39,204 bases of DNA from Candidatus Competibacteraceae bacterium (GTDB lineage Bacteria > Pseudomonadota > Gammaproteobacteria > Competibacterales > Competibacteraceae). This document shows, in pieces, positions 7,994 through 16,568 of this stretch. Position numbers and translations under genes: made by a program. The stretch is from NCBI GenBank assembly GCA_003989065.1, contig RXIW01000028.1, positions 1 to 39,204 on the forward strand, read 5' to 3'. The notes below the pieces were generated by a model. It did no database searches and was not told the DNA's origin. It saw only the letters and a program-made list of their open reading frames with translations. Numbering within the stretch: position 1 is the first letter of the stretch; the number at the start of each line of letters is the position of its first letter.

Positions 7994-8991
7994 TCACGGC
8001 GCTTCCTGACCCGGCGGCGCTGGCTGCCGCCGTCAGCGGCCGCGATCGGTTGGCGCTGGCCCAGGCTCTGAATCTGCTGGACGATCGTCGCTCGGCCGCC
8101 CGCCAGTGCGCCGCCGCGTTCCTGGATGCGCTGCCGGCCGAGAAACTGGACGGCGCGGGTCATCTGATCGGCATCACCGGCCCGCCGGGCGCTGGCAAAT
8201 CCTCGCTGACCGCTGCCTTGATCCAGGTGTGGCGGCGGCGGGGGTTGAAAGTGGCGATCCTGGCGGTGGATCCGTCCAGTCCGATCACCGGCGGGGCCTT
8301 GCTGGGCGATCGGTTGCGGATGCACGCCAGCGGGGCCGACCGCGAAGTGTTCATCCGCTCTTTGGCCTGTCGCGGTGAATTCGGCGGTCTCAGCGCCGAG
8401 GTCTGGCCGATGAGCCTGACCATGCTGGCCGCCTTCGACATCGTGCTGGTGGAGACCGTGGGCGTCGGCCAGAAGGAGATCGACGTCTCCAAGATGACCG
8501 ACACCACCTGTTTCGTCGCCCAGCCCGCCTCTGGCGACAGTATTCAGTTTCTCAAGGCCGGCATCATGGAGATCCCGCACGTCATCGTGGTCAATAAGGA
8601 AGACATCGGGCTGGCCGCGCGCAAGACCTTGTCGGAATTGCGCATCACCCTGCGGCGGCAGATGGACCCCGAGGGCTGGCAGGTGCCGGCGCTATCGGCC
8701 AGCGCCGCGCTGGGTAGCGGCATCGAGGCCCTGGCCGATGCCCTGCAGGCGCACCGTGACTGGCTGACGGCGCATGGCCAGTTCAGCGCGCGCCGTCAAC
8801 GCTGTCAGGCGGAGTGGCTGGTCAAACATCTGCGCGAGGAGTTCGGTCGCTATGGCATGAATCTGTTGGGCGGCGACGAGGCCCTGTTTGCGGCCTTGGC
8901 CGAAGTCCCGCGCCGCTCGCCCATTGTCGAATACGAAACCCTGCGCGCCCGCGTGCTGCAAGGGTTCCAGCAGCAAGTTCGCAAGCTGTAA
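7990..8991 (+). CDS. meaB: MeaB-type GTPase chaperone of the B12 mutase
   Basis: A 333-residue P-loop GTPase of the MeaB/ArgK family. The Walker A is G64-P-P-G-A-G-K70-S; downstream come the switch segment 'VDPSSPITGGALLGDRLRM', 'ETVGVGQKE' and the guanine-specificity 'VNKED'. Family members bind the cognate acyl-CoA mutase, gate loading of adenosylcobalamin and guard the cofactor from inactivation. The gene overlaps the mutase gene by four bases, which fits a dedicated chaperone for ethylmalonyl-CoA mutase. Length is normal for the family (about 320-335). Confidence 0.93.
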   Translation: MITALPDPAALAAAVSGRDRLALAQALNLLDDRRSAARQCAAAFLDALPAEKLDGAGHLIGITGPPGAGKSSLTAALIQVWRRRGLKVAILAVDPSSPITGGALLGDRLRMHASGADREVFIRSLACRGEFGGLSAEVWPMSLTMLAAFDIVLVETVGVGQKEIDVSKMTDTTCFVAQPASGDSIQFLKAGIMEIPHVIVVNKEDIGLAARKTLSELRITLRRQMDPEGWQVPALSASAALGSGIEALADALQAHRDWLTAHGQFSARRQRCQAEWLVKHLREEFGRYGMNLLGGDEALFAALAEVPRRSPIVEYETLRARVLQGFQQQVRKL

Positions 8992-9048
8992 AACTGTTCC
9001 CGTCAGTGCCTTTGTTTCAGCGATAACCCCCACAAGAGAGAATAGAAA

Positions 9049-10800
9049 ATGACCAAAGAACTCTACGACATTGCCGAACAGCCGCCGCTGGGTATCGTGC
9101 CTCCCAAGATGCACGCTTGGTTGATCCGCCCGGAACGCTTCGGCAAGCCGACGGAAGCGTTCCAGCAGGAAGTGGTGAACACGCCGGCGATCGCCGACGA
9201 CGAAGTGCTGGTCTACGTCATGGCGGCCGGCATCAACTACAACAACGTTTGGGCCGGGCTGGGGATTCCGGTCAACGTCATCGCCGCCCGCAACAAGGCT
9301 GGGGAGAAGGAAGATTTCCATATTGGCGGCAGCGACGCCTCCGGCATCGTCTACAAGGTCGGCAAGGACGTGACCCACGTCAAGGTGGGCGACGAGGTGG
9401 TGATGCACTGCGGTCAATACGACCGCAACTGCGCCTGGGTGAAGGGCGGCGGCGATCCGATGTACTCGCCCAGCTTCAAGATCTGGGGCTACGAGACCAA
9501 CTGGGGCAGTTTCGCCCAGTTCACCAAAGTGCAGGCCCAACAGTGCATGCCCAAGCCCAAGCACATGAACTGGGAAGAAGCGGCGTCCTACACCCTGGTG
9601 GCGGCGACGGCTTGGCGGATGCTGCACGGCTGGGACGTGAATGCGGTCAAGAAAGGCGATGTGGTGCTGGTGTGGGGCGGGGCCGGTGGGCTCGGCTCCA
9701 TGGCCATCCAGATCGTCAAAGCGGCTGGCGCCACCCCGATCGCCATGGTCTCCGGCCAGGACAAGTTCGACTACTGCATGAAGCTGGGGGCCAAGGGCTG
9801 CATCAACCGCAACGAATTCGACCACTGGGGCATGCTGCCGCACTGGAAGGACAACGCCGGTTATGCCAAGTGGATGAAAGGCGTGCGCGCTTTTGGCGCC
9901 AAGATCTGGGAAGTGCTGGGCGAAAAACGCGCGCCCAACCTGGTGTTCGAACATCCGGGTGAAACCACCATCCCCACCTCGATCTTCGTCTGCGAGACCG
10001 GCGGCATGGTGGTGGTGTGCGCCGGCACCACCGGCTACAACGCCACGGTCGATCTGCGCTACCTGTGGATGCGGCAGAAGCGGTTGCAGGGCTCGCACTT
10101 CGCCAACACCGAACAGTCCAACCAGATGAACGAACTGGCGCTGCGCGGCCTGCTCGATCCCTGCCTGTCGCGGGCCTTCACCTACGCCGAAATCCCGGTC
10201 GCCCATCAATTGATGCACGACAACAAGCACCCGCACGGCAACATGGCGGTGCTGGTCGGAGCCAAGGACTTCGGCCTCGGGGCCAGCGGCAAGCCGCCGG
10301 TGGCGATCGAACGCGCTGCGCTGCCCAAGGGCGACGTGCACACCACCCCGCATCCCTACCCGATGTCCGAGCCGCTGCCGAGCGTAGCCGAAGCCGCCGC
10401 CATCACCATCGCCGACGACGGCACCCGGGTCGGGGATCTGATGCATCGCGGCATCATCGCCTGCGCCCCGGACGACACCCTGGCCCAGGTGGCCAAGACC
10501 ATGGTCGATCACGAGATCCACGCCGTGGTGGTGATGGATGGCAGCCAGGCTATCGGCGTGGTGTCGCAGACCGACATGGTGCTGGCCCGCCAAGGGCGGA
10601 CCTCCGAGCAGGCCCGCGCCTTGCTCGCCCAGAACATCATGACCCCCGGCTGCGCGACATGCGACGCCGGCTTGCTGCTGAGCGAGGCGGTCAGTCTGAT
10701 GACCGGTCGGCGCATGCACCGCTTGGTGGTGACCGAGAACGGTCAGCCGGTCGGCGTGCTGTCCATGACCGATGTGGTCCGTAAGATCATCGGCGAGTAA
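9049..10800 (+). CDS. ccr: Crotonyl-CoA carboxylase/reductase with C-terminal tandem CBS domains
   Basis: A 583-residue protein. Residues 1 to about 430 are a crotonyl-CoA carboxylase/reductase of the medium-chain dehydrogenase fold, which reductively carboxylates crotonyl-CoA with NADPH and CO2 to ethylmalonyl-CoA. Visible features are 'NYNNVW' at 63-68, 'WGYETNWG' at 146-153, the NADPH-binding '[12 protein letters not shown]', and 'GSHFAN' at 348-353, whose His350 probably corresponds to the His that organises CO2. Known Ccr proteins are about 430-450 residues. Here a linker of about 35 residues leads into two CBS motifs, roughly 462-525 and 528-583, each with the M-x-x-G/P...V...G-V-x-S-x-T-D pattern. 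CBS pairs bind adenine nucleotides such as AMP, ATP or SAM, so allosteric control of the pathway's committed step is a reasonable inference. It is followed by a strong terminator. Confidence 0.93.
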   Translation: MTKELYDIAEQPPLGIVPPKMHAWLIRPERFGKPTEAFQQEVVNTPAIADDEVLVYVMAAGINYNNVWAGLGIPVNVIAARNKAGEKEDFHIGGSDASGIVYKVGKDVTHVKVGDEVVMHCGQYDRNCAWVKGGGDPMYSPSFKIWGYETNWGSFAQFTKVQAQQCMPKPKHMNWEEAASYTLVAATAWRMLHGWDVNAVKKGDVVLVWGGAGGLGSMAIQIVKAAGATPIAMVSGQDKFDYCMKLGAKGCINRNEFDHWGMLPHWKDNAGYAKWMKGVRAFGAKIWEVLGEKRAPNLVFEHPGETTIPTSIFVCETGGMVVVCAGTTGYNATVDLRYLWMRQKRLQGSHFANTEQSNQMNELALRGLLDPCLSRAFTYAEIPVAHQLMHDNKHPHGNMAVLVGAKDFGLGASGKPPVAIERAALPKGDVHTTPHPYPMSEPLPSVAEAAAITIADDGTRVGDLMHRGIIACAPDDTLAQVAKTMVDHEIHAVVVMDGSQAIGVVSQTDMVLARQGRTSEQARALLAQNIMTPGCATCDAGLLLSEAVSLMTGRRMHRLVVTENGQPVGVLSMTDVVRKIIGE

Positions 10801-10811
10801 GTCCGTGAAAC

Positions 10812-10847
10812 ACCAGGGGCGTCGACAAGACGCCTCTGGTTTTTTTT
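10812..10847 (+). terminator. Strong intrinsic terminator after ccr
   Basis: ACCAGGGGCGTC, loop GACAA, GACGCCTCTGGT forms a 12-bp stem with one G-U pair, directly followed by an uninterrupted T-run, 11 bp after the ccr stop. It cleanly ends the ethylmalonyl-CoA operon and separates it from the downstream oxidoreductase gene. Confidence 0.93.
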
Positions 10848-10869
10848 GTGCAAGCGATAGGGGGTGTCC

Positions 10870-11850
10870 ATGAGAGCGATGGTCTGCCGCGAACTGACCG
10901 GAATCGGCAGTTTGCGTCTGGAAGACGCGCCGACGCCGGTGCCCACTGCCGGCCAGTTGCAGTTGACGGTGCGGGCCTGCGGGGTCAATTTCGCCGATAG
11001 CCTGATCACCCGCGGCCAGTATCAGGTTCAGCCGCAACCGCCGTTCAGCCCAGGTTTCGAGGTGGCCGGCGAGGTGTCGGCCCTGGGTGAGGGTGTCACG
11101 GGCTTTGCGATCGGCGATCGGGTCATCGCCATCACCCCGCACGGCGGCTATGCCGAGCAGGTGGCCGTGAACGTCGATCGCTGTGTGGCGATGCCGGCAG
11201 CCATGCCGTGGGCGCACGGCGCGGCGTTTCCGGTGGTGTTCGGCACCTCGCACATCGCCCTGTGGCATCGGGCCCGGTTACAGCCGGGCGAGACTCTGGT
11301 GGTGCATGGCGCTTCCGGCGGGGTCGGGCTGACCGCCGTGGCCATCGGCAAGCAATTGGGGGCTACGGTGATCGCGACCGCCAGCAGCCCCGACAAGTTG
11401 GCGGTAGCGCGCGAGCATGGCGCCGATCAGTTGATCGATACCAGTCGTGAGGATGTGCGGGAGCGGATCAAGACCCTGACCGGCGGGCGCGGCGCCGATG
11501 TGGTATACGACCCAGTCGGTGGGGAGCTGTTCACCGCATCGCTGCGCAGCATCGCCTTCGAAGGGCGCATCCTGGTGATCGGGTTCGCCGGTGGTACGGT
11601 GCCACAGATTCCGGCCAATCATCTGCTGGTCAAGAACGTGGACGTGATCGGCCTCAACTGGCCGGCCTACGCCGAGTTGCATTCCCAGGTCATGACCGAA
11701 AGTTTTCGTATCCTGCTGCAATGGTATCTGGCTGGGGCGATTCGACCTTATGTGTCGGCCATGTATCGGCTGGAGCGGGCGGTCGACGCTATCGAGCAGG
11801 TGGTTGCGCGCAAATCCACCGGCAAGGTGGTGCTGACCATGGATGCTTGA
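10870..11850 (+). CDS. NADPH:quinone oxidoreductase-like MDR protein
   Basis: A 326-residue zinc-independent medium-chain dehydrogenase/reductase of the quinone oxidoreductase type. It shows 'RACGVNFADSLITRGQY' near residues 33-50, 'GFEVAGEV' in the N-terminal catalytic domain, and the NADPH-binding 'VHGASGGVGLTAVAIGKQLG' followed by 'ATASSPDKLAVAREHGAD'. These enzymes reduce quinones or activated double bonds of enones and acyl-CoAs. I place the start at ATG 10870, five bases after AGGGGG; a GTG at 10864 lies inside that ribosome site and is unlikely. Its own site follows the ccr terminator, so it is probably transcribed separately or by read-through. The substrate is unknown; the location next to the acyl-CoA pathway is suggestive only. 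Confidence 0.85.
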   Translation: MRAMVCRELTGIGSLRLEDAPTPVPTAGQLQLTVRACGVNFADSLITRGQYQVQPQPPFSPGFEVAGEVSALGEGVTGFAIGDRVIAITPHGGYAEQVAVNVDRCVAMPAAMPWAHGAAFPVVFGTSHIALWHRARLQPGETLVVHGASGGVGLTAVAIGKQLGATVIATASSPDKLAVAREHGADQLIDTSREDVRERIKTLTGGRGADVVYDPVGGELFTASLRSIAFEGRILVIGFAGGTVPQIPANHLLVKNVDVIGLNWPAYAELHSQVMTESFRILLQWYLAGAIRPYVSAMYRLERAVDAIEQVVARKSTGKVVLTMDA

Positions 11851-11852
11851 CA

Positions 11853-12326
11853 GTGGCGGAACCATTGACGATTCAACATCGACGCCGCCTGACCCGTATC
11901 AATTTGCAGGGGAACGATGCCGGCCTGAAAAGATTCCGCGATGCTCTGTTGCTCAAGGATTTCATCGTCACCCACGAGCAAGCCGATCGGCTGGAGCTGC
12001 GCCGCCGCGCCTACCTGAGCCAGGATGACTGGCCGATGCGAATCAGCATTCGTCGCGACGGCCGGCAATTCGAGATTGACTGTTACCTGTTCATCCCCTG
12101 GGGTTGGATCGCCATCTTCACCTTCCTGATGTTCATGATCTTGCCGTTTGCCGGGGTGCCCAACGCGACCCTGGCGTTCGGGCTGGCGATGGTCATGGCG
12201 GCGCTAGCGATCTACCAGCGCCGGTTCGACTGCCGACCCGACGCCCGCTACTGGCAACAACGGTCGCGCCGACGTTGGGGCGAAACCCTGGAGCGACTGG
12301 CGCGGGACGCATTCCTGCGTCCCTGA
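11853..12326 (+). CDS. Small two-TM membrane protein of unknown function
   Basis: I do not recognise the family. Starting at GTG 11853, two bases after the stop of the oxidoreductase gene, it encodes 157 residues; a longer frame reaches 11721 but overlaps the upstream gene by 130 bp. The N-terminal ~75 residues are soluble, charged and Arg-rich. Two adjacent hydrophobic segments follow, about 'FIPWGWIAIFTFLMFMILPF' and 'ATLAFGLAMVMAALAI', then an Arg/Trp-rich C-terminus. The near-zero spacing suggests translational coupling. It converges on the trehalose operon, whose end lies 15 bp away. Confidence 0.7.
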   Translation: MAEPLTIQHRRRLTRINLQGNDAGLKRFRDALLLKDFIVTHEQADRLELRRRAYLSQDDWPMRISIRRDGRQFEIDCYLFIPWGWIAIFTFLMFMILPFAGVPNATLAFGLAMVMAALAIYQRRFDCRPDARYWQQRSRRRWGETLERLARDAFLRP

Positions 12327-12341
12327 GCGGCGGGGAAGACG

Positions 12342-15300
12342 CTAGAGCAGCTCCCGCAAGCCCGCCAGCGGCACCTCGATCCAGTCGGGGCGGTTATCCA
12401 TTTCGTAGCGCAGCTCGTAACAGACCTTCTCCAGGGCGAACAACTCCAGCAGCATCTGCAGCTGGTCGGGGTCGGCGGGATAGGCCGGACTGTCCTGGAC
12501 CACTTCGGTGTAGCTGGCCAGAAAGGCGTTGCGGGTCTGCTGCTCCCAGTTGTTGATGCAGGTGATCAGGTTCGCCCGGTCGCCGGTGCCGTCGGCAGTG
12601 GCTTGGCGCAGGGCAGCGGACGCGGCGTAGTTGAACGAGCGCAACATCCCGACCACATCGCGTAGCGGCGAGTGCTTGGCGCGCCGTTCCGCCAGCGGAC
12701 GCGAAGGTTCGCCCTCGAAGTCGATGATGATCACGTCGTCCTTGTGCAACAGCACCTGGCCGAGGTGATAGTCGCCATGATGGCGGGTTTTCATGGCTTG
12801 CGGGGTGATGGCCTGCACCTCCGCCCAGCGTGTTTCCACCGTGCCGCGCGACTGGAGGATCTGTTCCACCAACGATGCGTAGCGACCGGCGCGCGGCAAG
12901 CCGATGCCGTTCGCCAGCGCCTGTTCGGCCAGGGTCCGGGTCGCGGCGGGGAGTTGCGGCAGCATCTGCGATAGCCGGGCGCGGGTCGCGTTCACTTCGC
13001 TGCGCACTCGATCCAGCCAGCCGGCCATGTCGGCTGCGGTGATCGGTTCGGGATCGAAGGCCGGATCGCCGGTGGTCTGCGCCAGCGCCCGATGCAACTC
13101 GCCGGTGCGTCGGCCCAGGGTGCTGGCGAACAGCAGATAGACCGCGTGCACGCTGACATGGGCGTGTGGATCGGCGTCGCTGTGATCGGAGCAGTCCATT
13201 AGGTAGCGTTTCAGATAATCCAGGGTGTAGCTCCAGGCATCGCCCTGATTGGCGATGAAACCCTGCAGCATGACCAGGCTGATGCGGTCACCGCCTTCCC
13301 CTTCGTATTCGAGCGCGCCAGCCAGCGGGGCGATGTTGGGAAAGCCGATGGCGGTCAGAAAGCGGCCCATCTCCAGTTCGGGATTGATGCCGGATTGCAT
13401 GCGGCGATAGGCTTTCATCAGCAGGCGGTCGCTGATGGTGAGGGTGGTGTTGCTGCTGTCGAGCGCCAGGCGCTTGACCGGCAAGGTCTGCGGTGCATTG
13501 CCGGCCAGTTCGGCGAAGGCGTGGGTGAGGGAAAACCGCAACCAGCCCTGACCGGCTCCCAGCGGAATCTGGACGCCCTGGGCGATCATCCCGACTAGGC
13601 TTTGGCAGAACTGCTCGTCGGCGAATGCGCCGTACAGCAGTCCCATGCGAGCCCCGACCCGCACCTTGGCCAGGGTATAGGGCCACAGCGACCGCAGCCG
13701 CTCGTCGTTGTCGTCACCCCAGGCCAGGGCCAGCGGCAAGCTGTAAAACTGCGGCTCGTCGCGCCCGACCAGCCAGACCTGAATGCGCGCCAGCAGCCAC
13801 TCGCTGCGGTCGGGCCAGATGTCGTACTGCTCGAATTCCACCTTTTCGATCTGGCCACCCTTGCCGGCGAACCAGCGCTGGGTGGGCAGGAATTCCGGCA
13901 AGACTTGTCGCACCAGCCGGTCGTGCAGCGCTGCTGCCATCTCCCGGCGGCGGGGTTCGACCCGATCGGGGAAAAAGCTGTTCCAGCCCTGGAACAGGAC
14001 CAGCACCCGCAGCTCCAGACCCGGCAAGGTTTCCTCGTGCCAGACCGGCGGCGCGGTTCGGCTCAGGCGGAACCAGTAGAAGCCGTGCCGGGGCAGGGTC
14101 AGCAGATACGGGAGTTCGCCGATGGGCGGAAACGCGGTCTGGCCGAGCATCTCGACCGGTACCAGGCCCTTGTAGGCTTTGAGATCGAGCTCCACCGGCT
14201 GGGCCGAGCGCGACAGATTGGCCACGCACAGCACGATCTCGTCGCCGTATTCCCGGATATAGGCCAAGATCTTGCGGTTGCCGGGACGCAGGATGTCCAG
14301 GCGGCCGCGGCCGAAGGCTTGGCAGGAGCGGCGGACGGCGATCAGCCGCTTCATCCAGTTCAGCAGTGAAGCCGGCTCACGCTGTTGCGCTTCGACGTTG
14401 ACGGCCTGATAGCCGTAGATCGGGTCCATGATCGGCGGCAGGTACAGACGCTGCGGGTCGGCGCGAGAGAAGCCGGCGTTGCGGTCGGGGCTCCATTGCA
14501 TGGGGGTGCGTACGCCGTTGCGGTCGCCCAGATAGATGTTGTCGCCCATGCCGATTTCGTCACCGTAATAGATGATCGGCGTCCCCGGCATTGATAGCAG
14601 CAGGCTGTTCATCAACTTGATCTTGCTGGGATCGTTGTCCATCAACGGCGCCAGCCGCCGCCGGATGCCGACGTTGACCCGCATGCGTGGGTCGGCGGCA
14701 TAGGTGCGGTACATGTAGTCCCGCTCGTGGTTGGTCACCATCTCCAGCGTCAATTCGTCGTGGTTGCGCAGGAAGATCGCCCACTGGCAGCGCTCGGGAA
14801 TACCGGGGGTCTGCTCCAGGATGTCGATGATCGGATGGCGGTCTTCCTGGGCAATGGCCATATACATGCGCGGCATCAGCGGGAAGTGGTAAGCCATATG
14901 GCATTCGTCGCTGTCGCCGAAGTAGTCGCGGACATCTTCCGGCCACTGATTGGCTTCGGCCAAGAACAGCCGGCCGCGATAATGGCGATCCACCACAGCA
15001 CGCATTTGTTTGATCACGGCGTGCGTCTCGGGCAGGTTCTCGTTGCCGGTGCCTTCGCGCACGCACAGATAGGGGATGGCGTCCAGCCGCAACCCGTCGA
15101 CGCCCAGATCGAGCCAGAACCGCATGATCTTGATCACCGCCCGCACCACCGCCGGATTATTGTGATTCAGATCCGGCTGATGGGCGAAGAAGCGGTGCCA
15201 GTAATACTGCTGGGCGACGGGGTCCCAGGCCCAGTTGGAGCCCTCGGTGTCGGTAAAGATGATCCGGGTTCCGGCGAATTTCCGGTCGTCGTCGCTCCAG

Positions 15301-15716
15301 ACGTAGAACGAGCGCTCGCGGGAGCCCGGCGGCGCCTGGCGAGCGGCCTGGAACCAGGGATGCTGGTCGGAGGTGTGGTTGATCACCAGCTCGGTGATGA
15401 TCTTGAGACCGCGGGCGTGGGCCTCGCGCACGAAGGCGCGGAAGTCGGCCAGCACGCCGTAATCGGGATGGACATCCTGATAATCGGAGATGTCGTAGCC
15501 GTCGTCGCGCAACGGCGAGGGATAGAACGGCATCAGCCACAGCGTGTCCACCCCGAGATCCTGCAGATAGTCGAGGCGTTGGCTCAAACCACGAAAATCG
15601 CCGATACCATCTTGGCTGCTGTCGCCGAAAGCCTTGACGTGCAGTTGATAGATGATGGCGTCCTTATACCAAAGGGGATCTTCCACTCCAGTCCATTCTG
15701 GTCGTTTGGCGCTCAT
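12342..15716 (-). CDS. treS-mak: Trehalose synthase (maltose alpha-D-glucosyltransferase) fused to maltokinase
   Basis: An 1124-residue bifunctional protein. The N-terminal ~560 residues are a GH13 trehalose synthase that interconverts trehalose and maltose; the C-terminal ~500 are a maltokinase (Pep2/Mak) making maltose-1-phosphate. The GH13 catalytic triad is visible: nucleophile Asp212 in 'DGLRLDAIPY', acid/base Glu254 in 'FLAEANQW', and Asp320 in 'RNHDEL'. The kinase part shows 'FAGKGGQIEKVEF' near its start and the phosphotransferase segments 'HHGDYHLGQVL' and 'VIIIDFEGEPSRPL'. ATG 15716 is chosen because AAGGAG lies six bases upstream; a TTG 15 bases further out overlaps that site. It is the last gene of otsA-otsB-treS/mak, 51 bp after otsB. 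In the GlgE pathway maltose-1-phosphate feeds alpha-glucan synthesis; glgE is not in the window. Confidence 0.95.
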   Translation of the reverse strand: MSAKRPEWTGVEDPLWYKDAIIYQLHVKAFGDSSQDGIGDFRGLSQRLDYLQDLGVDTLWLMPFYPSPLRDDGYDISDYQDVHPDYGVLADFRAFVREAHARGLKIITELVINHTSDQHPWFQAARQAPPGSRERSFYVWSDDDRKFAGTRIIFTDTEGSNWAWDPVAQQYYWHRFFAHQPDLNHNNPAVVRAVIKIMRFWLDLGVDGLRLDAIPYLCVREGTGNENLPETHAVIKQMRAVVDRHYRGRLFLAEANQWPEDVRDYFGDSDECHMAYHFPLMPRMYMAIAQEDRHPIIDILEQTPGIPERCQWAIFLRNHDELTLEMVTNHERDYMYRTYAADPRMRVNVGIRRRLAPLMDNDPSKIKLMNSLLLSMPGTPIIYYGDEIGMGDNIYLGDRNGVRTPMQWSPDRNAGFSRADPQRLYLPPIMDPIYGYQAVNVEAQQREPASLLNWMKRLIAVRRSCQAFGRGRLDILRPGNRKILAYIREYGDEIVLCVANLSRSAQPVELDLKAYKGLVPVEMLGQTAFPPIGELPYLLTLPRHGFYWFRLSRTAPPVWHEETLPGLELRVLVLFQGWNSFFPDRVEPRRREMAAALHDRLVRQVLPEFLPTQRWFAGKGGQIEKVEFEQYDIWPDRSEWLLARIQVWLVGRDEPQFYSLPLALAWGDDNDERLRSLWPYTLAKVRVGARMGLLYGAFADEQFCQSLVGMIAQGVQIPLGAGQGWLRFSLTHAFAELAGNAPQTLPVKRLALDSSNTTLTISDRLLMKAYRRMQSGINPELEMGRFLTAIGFPNIAPLAGALEYEGEGGDRISLVMLQGFIANQGDAWSYTLDYLKRYLMDCSDHSDADPHAHVSVHAVYLLFASTLGRRTGELHRALAQTTGDPAFDPEPITAADMAGWLDRVRSEVNATRARLSQMLPQLPAATRTLAEQALANGIGLPRAGRYASLVEQILQSRGTVETRWAEVQAITPQAMKTRHHGDYHLGQVLLHKDDVIIIDFEGEPSRPLAERRAKHSPLRDVVGMLRSFNYAASAALRQATADGTGDRANLITCINNWEQQTRNAFLASYTEVVQDSPAYPADPDQLQMLLELFALEKVCYELRYEMDNRPDWIEVPLAGLRELL

Positions 15717-15767
15717 GCGGGTCTCCTTCAAGGTTCGGGCTAGCGCAATCCAGCGCGGGCCGCCGGG

Positions 15768-16568
15768 TCATGGATGGGGATTGGCGCTCAGGCGGTCGAC
15801 CAGCGCTGCCAGAAGGGCGCCGAGGGCAGCCGGATCGGCCAGTCGATGGGTAGCGACCGGCGGCGGGTCCGGCCCGATGCCCAGCGCGATACCGCCCAGT
15901 TGTGTGGCCATCGCCAGGGCTGGCGCATCGTTGGCGGCGTCGCCGGCGAACAGCACCGTCGCTGGCCCGTCGTCGCTGGCGGCGGCGATGGCTCGAAGCG
16001 CCGTGCCCTTGTCCAGGGCGATGGACGGTATGACTTCGAGCGCCAGCGGCCCGTCGAGAATGTGCAGACCAGCGGCGTGCGATTTCAACACGGCGGCCAG
16101 CTCGGCGAGCAGGGGCGCCGCTAGGTCTGGAGCCAGATGGCGATAATGGACGGTAAAGCCGAACGGTTTGGTTTCCACCCAAGCGCCGGGGTAGCCGGGC
16201 AGCCGGCTCTCGATCAGAGTGGTCAAGCGCTCCAGCAAGGGCTGGCTGGCCAGCGCGGCGGCAGGCATTTGCCGTTGACCGGCCAGCTCCAGCTCCAGCC
16301 CGGTGGAGCCGCCGTAGCACAGGCCGGGCAAGCCGACCATCGCGATCAGATCGTCCAGCGCCCGACCGCTGACCATACCCAGTGTGACCCGTGGCAGAGC
16401 GGCCAGCCGGCCCAGCGTCATGCGCAGGGCTGGGTCGAGCTGGGCCAGGCTGGGATGTGCTACCAGCGGGGTCAGGGTGCCGTCGTAGTCGAACGTCAGC
16501 ACCAGCCGTCGACCCTGGCGATAGGCGGTTACGAGTTGCTCCAAAATGGCGGCGGCGATCGGCGACAT
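15768..16568 (-). CDS. otsB: Trehalose-6-phosphate phosphatase
   Basis: A 266-residue HAD-superfamily phosphatase of the OtsB type, which hydrolyses trehalose-6-phosphate to trehalose. Motif I is F-D27-Y-D29-G-T31, with Asp27 the nucleophile and Asp29 the acid/base. 'MVSGRALDDL' matches the OtsB signature after motif I, and 'FAGDAANDAPALAMA' is motif IV. The length is standard. The start overlaps the otsA stop by one base (TGATG), with GGAGG seven bases upstream, so expression is tightly coupled to OtsA, as expected for sequential enzymes. Confidence 0.94.
   Translation of the reverse strand: MSPIAAAILEQLVTAYRQGRRLVLTFDYDGTLTPLVAHPSLAQLDPALRMTLGRLAALPRVTLGMVSGRALDDLIAMVGLPGLCYGGSTGLELELAGQRQMPAAALASQPLLERLTTLIESRLPGYPGAWVETKPFGFTVHYRHLAPDLAAPLLAELAAVLKSHAAGLHILDGPLALEVIPSIALDKGTALRAIAAASDDGPATVLFAGDAANDAPALAMATQLGGIALGIGPDPPPVATHRLADPAALGALLAALVDRLSANPHP

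Noticed and set aside
8692-11268. An 858-codon minus-strand open frame opposite meaB, ccr and the oxidoreductase
   Set aside because: Same reasoning: antisense to confident genes, crosses the ccr terminator, low-complexity His-rich product.
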